This document shows, one piece after another, positions 7,029 through 8,523 of a stretch of DNA of 8,523 bases. The position numbers and the translations under genes were made by a program. How positions within the stretch are numbered: position 1 is the first letter of the stretch; every line of letters starts with the position of its first letter. The notes beneath the pieces were generated by a model that was given only the letters and a program-made list of their open reading frames with translations, searched no databases and was not told the DNA's origin. This stretch comes from Thermoleophilaceae bacterium (GTDB lineage Bacteria; Actinomycetota; Thermoleophilia; Solirubrobacterales; Thermoleophilaceae), in assembly GCA_013695885.1 (NCBI GenBank), contig JACCZP010000300.1, forward strand, positions 1 through 8,523, read 5' to 3'.

Positions 7029-8076
7029 CGGGGATCCCCCACTCCACCACTCCGGCGCCCCACACGAAGCCCGCGCCGAACGCGCCGAGCAGCACGCGCG
7101 AGCCGTCGCGCAGCCGCCCGTCGGCGGCGGCGACGGCGAGCGCGATGGGAATCGAGCCGGCAGAGGTGTTGCCGTAGAGGGCGATCTCGTCGACCACGCG
7201 GTCGGCCGGCAGCGAGAGCTCCTCGCCCACCGCGGCGAGGATGCGGGAGTTGGCCTGGTGGTAGACGAAGAGGTCGATGTCGTCGGTGCCGAGCCCGGCG
7301 TCGGCCAGCGCCTCGCGCGTGGCCTCGGCCATGCGGCGGACGGCGTTCTTGAACGTGTCGAGGCCGTCCATGCGGATGACCGCGTCCTCGCGGGTGGCGT
7401 AGATCGCACTCGCGAGGCTGCCGTCGGAGTGCAGGGCGAACGAGCCGACGCCGCCCGGCCCATCGCCGGCGGTGAGCACGACCGCGCCGCCGCCGTCCCC
7501 GAAGATGGGCGCGGTGCGAGAGTCGTCCATGTCGAGGAAGCGGCGAAGGACGTCGATTCCGATCACGAGCGCGTTTCGAGCCCGCCCGACCTCGATCTGC
7601 CCGGCGGCCACCGAGAGCGCCGAGATGAACGCCGTGCAGGCGGCGCCGATGTCCATGGCCGATGCGCGGCCGGCGCCGAGGGCGTGAGCCACGATCGGCG
7701 CGGTGTTCGGGGTGATCTCGTCCTGGCTGGTGGTGGCCACGAGCACGAGGTCGATGTCGGCTCCCTCGATACCGGCCCGCTCGAGGGCCGCGGCCCCGGC
7801 CCGCGCGGCGATGTCCGAGAGGCGCTCCTCAGGCGCCGCCTCTCGGCGCTCGTGTATGCCGGTGCGCTTGGCGATCCATCCGGGCTCGACGCCCAGGCGC
7901 GCCGCAACCTCCTCGTTGGTCACCACGACCTCGGGGACGGCCATCGCCACCGAGGCGATCCGTGCCACCGTGGTACCGTGGGCGACCGTGCGGGCCGGGA
8001 ACGGCGCATCGGCGGCGGTCGGGGCGTCGGTGCGCGGCGACGCGACGGAGTGGGGCTCGGTCAGGATCTCAGGCAC
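7018..8076 (-). CDS. fabH: 3-oxoacyl-[acyl-carrier-protein] synthase III
   Basis: It starts fatty-acid synthesis by condensing an acyl-CoA primer with malonyl-ACP. The 352-aa protein carries the KAS III triad Cys147 (GAACTAF), His273 (VYHQANSRIL) and Asn303 (YGNTSAGSIP). It also has the diagnostic WIAKRTGIHERR (67-78) and TSQDEITPNTAP (116-127). GTG at 8076 is chosen because GGAGG (8087-8083) sits 6 nt upstream. It overlaps the fabD stop by 8 nt. This start gives a leader of about 38 residues, rich in Ala, Pro and Thr, before the core begins near ARIASVAMAVPE (38-49); E. coli FabH lacks it. A shorter protein from a later GTG cannot be excluded. In the active-site loop, ACTAF replaces the usual ACxGF, and FGAGFVWG replaces FGGGFTWG. 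The primer (acetyl or branched) cannot be told. Confidence 0.93.
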   Translation of the reverse strand: MPEILTEPHSVASPRTDAPTAADAPFPARTVAHGTTVARIASVAMAVPEVVVTNEEVAARLGVEPGWIAKRTGIHERREAAPEERLSDIAARAGAAALERAGIEGADIDLVLVATTSQDEITPNTAPIVAHALGAGRASAMDIGAACTAFISALSVAAGQIEVGRARNALVIGIDVLRRFLDMDDSRTAPIFGDGGGAVVLTAGDGPGGVGSFALHSDGSLASAIYATREDAVIRMDGLDTFKNAVRRMAEATREALADAGLGTDDIDLFVYHQANSRILAAVGEELSLPADRVVDEIALYGNTSAGSIPIALAVAAADGRLRDGSRVLLGAFGAGFVWGAGVVEWGIPDGR

Positions 8077-8523
8077 GGGCGGCCTCCAGCTGGTCGGCGC
8101 TGACGGTCTCGACTCCGTCGAGCGTGCGCCGTGCCAGCCCGGTGAGCACTCGACCGGGACCGGTCTCGACGATGCGCTCGACGCCCCGATCCCCAAGCGC
8201 GAGGAGGACCTCGCGCCAGCGCACGGGATGGGTGAGGCTCTCGGCCAGGCGCGCGCGGACGTCATCGAAGGGCTGTGCCGTGACCCCCGAGAGCACGGGC
8301 ACCCGCGGCGCGGTGAACGCGACGTCGCGGAGCGCAGCCTCGTACTCGGGCACCGCAGAAGCCATCGCCGGCGAGTGAAATGCCCCGGTCACGGGGAGGC
8401 GCATGGAGCGCAGACCGGCGTCCTCGGCCTCGGCGGTAGCCGCATCGAGCGCCGCGCCGGGACCCGAGAGCACGACCTGGCCCGGCGCGTTGTCGTTGGC
8501 CACCGCCAGCCCGTGCCGCTCGC
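8069..8523 (-). CDS. fabD: Malonyl-CoA:ACP transacylase, C-terminal part (cut by right edge)
   Basis: It moves malonyl from CoA to ACP for FAS-II elongation. About 151 C-terminal codons are present; the N-terminal half with the GHSxGE nucleophile lies beyond the right edge. The visible part starts with ERHGLAVANDNAPGQVVLSG, the ferredoxin-like subdomain region of FabD. It continues with the catalytic His in PVTGAFHSPAM, PVLSGVTAQPF, LTHPVRW, and ETGPGRVLTGLARR near the C-terminus, all in normal FabD order. The frame is open to the edge, so the internal GTG at 8503 is not a start. Its stop overlaps the fabH start by 8 nt, so the two are co-transcribed and probably coupled. FabD-first order is common in bacterial fab operons; the promoter is presumably further right. 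Confidence 0.93.
   Translation of the reverse strand, partial: ERHGLAVANDNAPGQVVLSGPGAALDAATAEAEDAGLRSMRLPVTGAFHSPAMASAVPEYEAALRDVAFTAPRVPVLSGVTAQPFDDVRARLAESLTHPVRWREVLLALGDRGVERIVETGPGRVLTGLARRTLDGVETVSADQLEAARA
8083..8087 (-). promoter_or_regulatory. Ribosome-binding site deciding the fabH GTG start
   Basis: GGAGG inside the 3' end of fabD lies 6 nt before GTG 8076-8074. It supports the long form of FabH with its N-terminal leader over any start nearer the conserved core. Confidence 0.6.

Noticed and set aside
5539..8103. Further plus-strand open frames opposite fabF, acpP, fabG and fabH (for example 5985-7352 and 7258-8103).
   Set aside because: They have the same compositional origin, no domain or plausible start context, and the opposite strand carries well-supported genes.

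Overview
The window is about 8.5 kb of very GC-rich DNA in which every supportable gene lies on the minus strand, so it is transcribed from right to left. It looks like a chromosomal type II fatty-acid synthesis (FAS-II) operon of an actinobacterium. The reasons are the extreme GC codon bias, frequent GTG starts, an InhA/FabI-type enoyl reductase, and an AccD6/PccB-type carboxyltransferase next to the ketosynthase, an arrangement that recalls the mycobacterial fabD-acpM-kasA-kasB-accD6 locus. A deep-branching group such as Thermoleophilia is plausible, but this is inference and cannot be proved from the window.

Layout in transcription order: fabD (C-terminal part only, cut by the right edge, 8523-8069); fabH (8076-7018); fabG (7028-6276); acpP (6227-5976); fabF (5979-4759); an acyl-CoA carboxylase carboxyltransferase (4724-3258); a cytosolic SGNH/GDSL hydrolase (3280-2597); a single-domain MaoC hot-dog dehydratase (2600-2076); fabI (2076-1213); an HMG-CoA lyase-like enzyme (1130-210); and the first 32 codons of a probable acyl-CoA dehydrogenase (97-1), cut by the left edge. 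Seven of the ten junctions are overlaps of 1 to 23 nt. The gaps are 48 nt before acpP, 34 nt before the carboxyltransferase, 82 nt before the lyase and 112 nt before the dehydrogenase.

Together the genes cover malonyl-CoA supply (carboxyltransferase), transfer to ACP (FabD), initiation (FabH), condensation (FabF), keto reduction (FabG), dehydration (probably the MaoC protein, since no FabZ or FabA is visible) and enoyl reduction (FabI). The two leftmost genes look catabolic, as in leucine or acyl-CoA degradation. They are set apart by longer gaps, and a GC-rich hairpin lies just after the lyase gene.

I found no RNA gene, mobile element, CRISPR array or phage gene, and no stretch above 300 bp without a gene. 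I do not see a wholly new system. The points most worth a second look are the MaoC protein as the pathway's dehydratase, the SGNH hydrolase embedded in the operon, and FabI substitutions at known inhibitor-contact positions.
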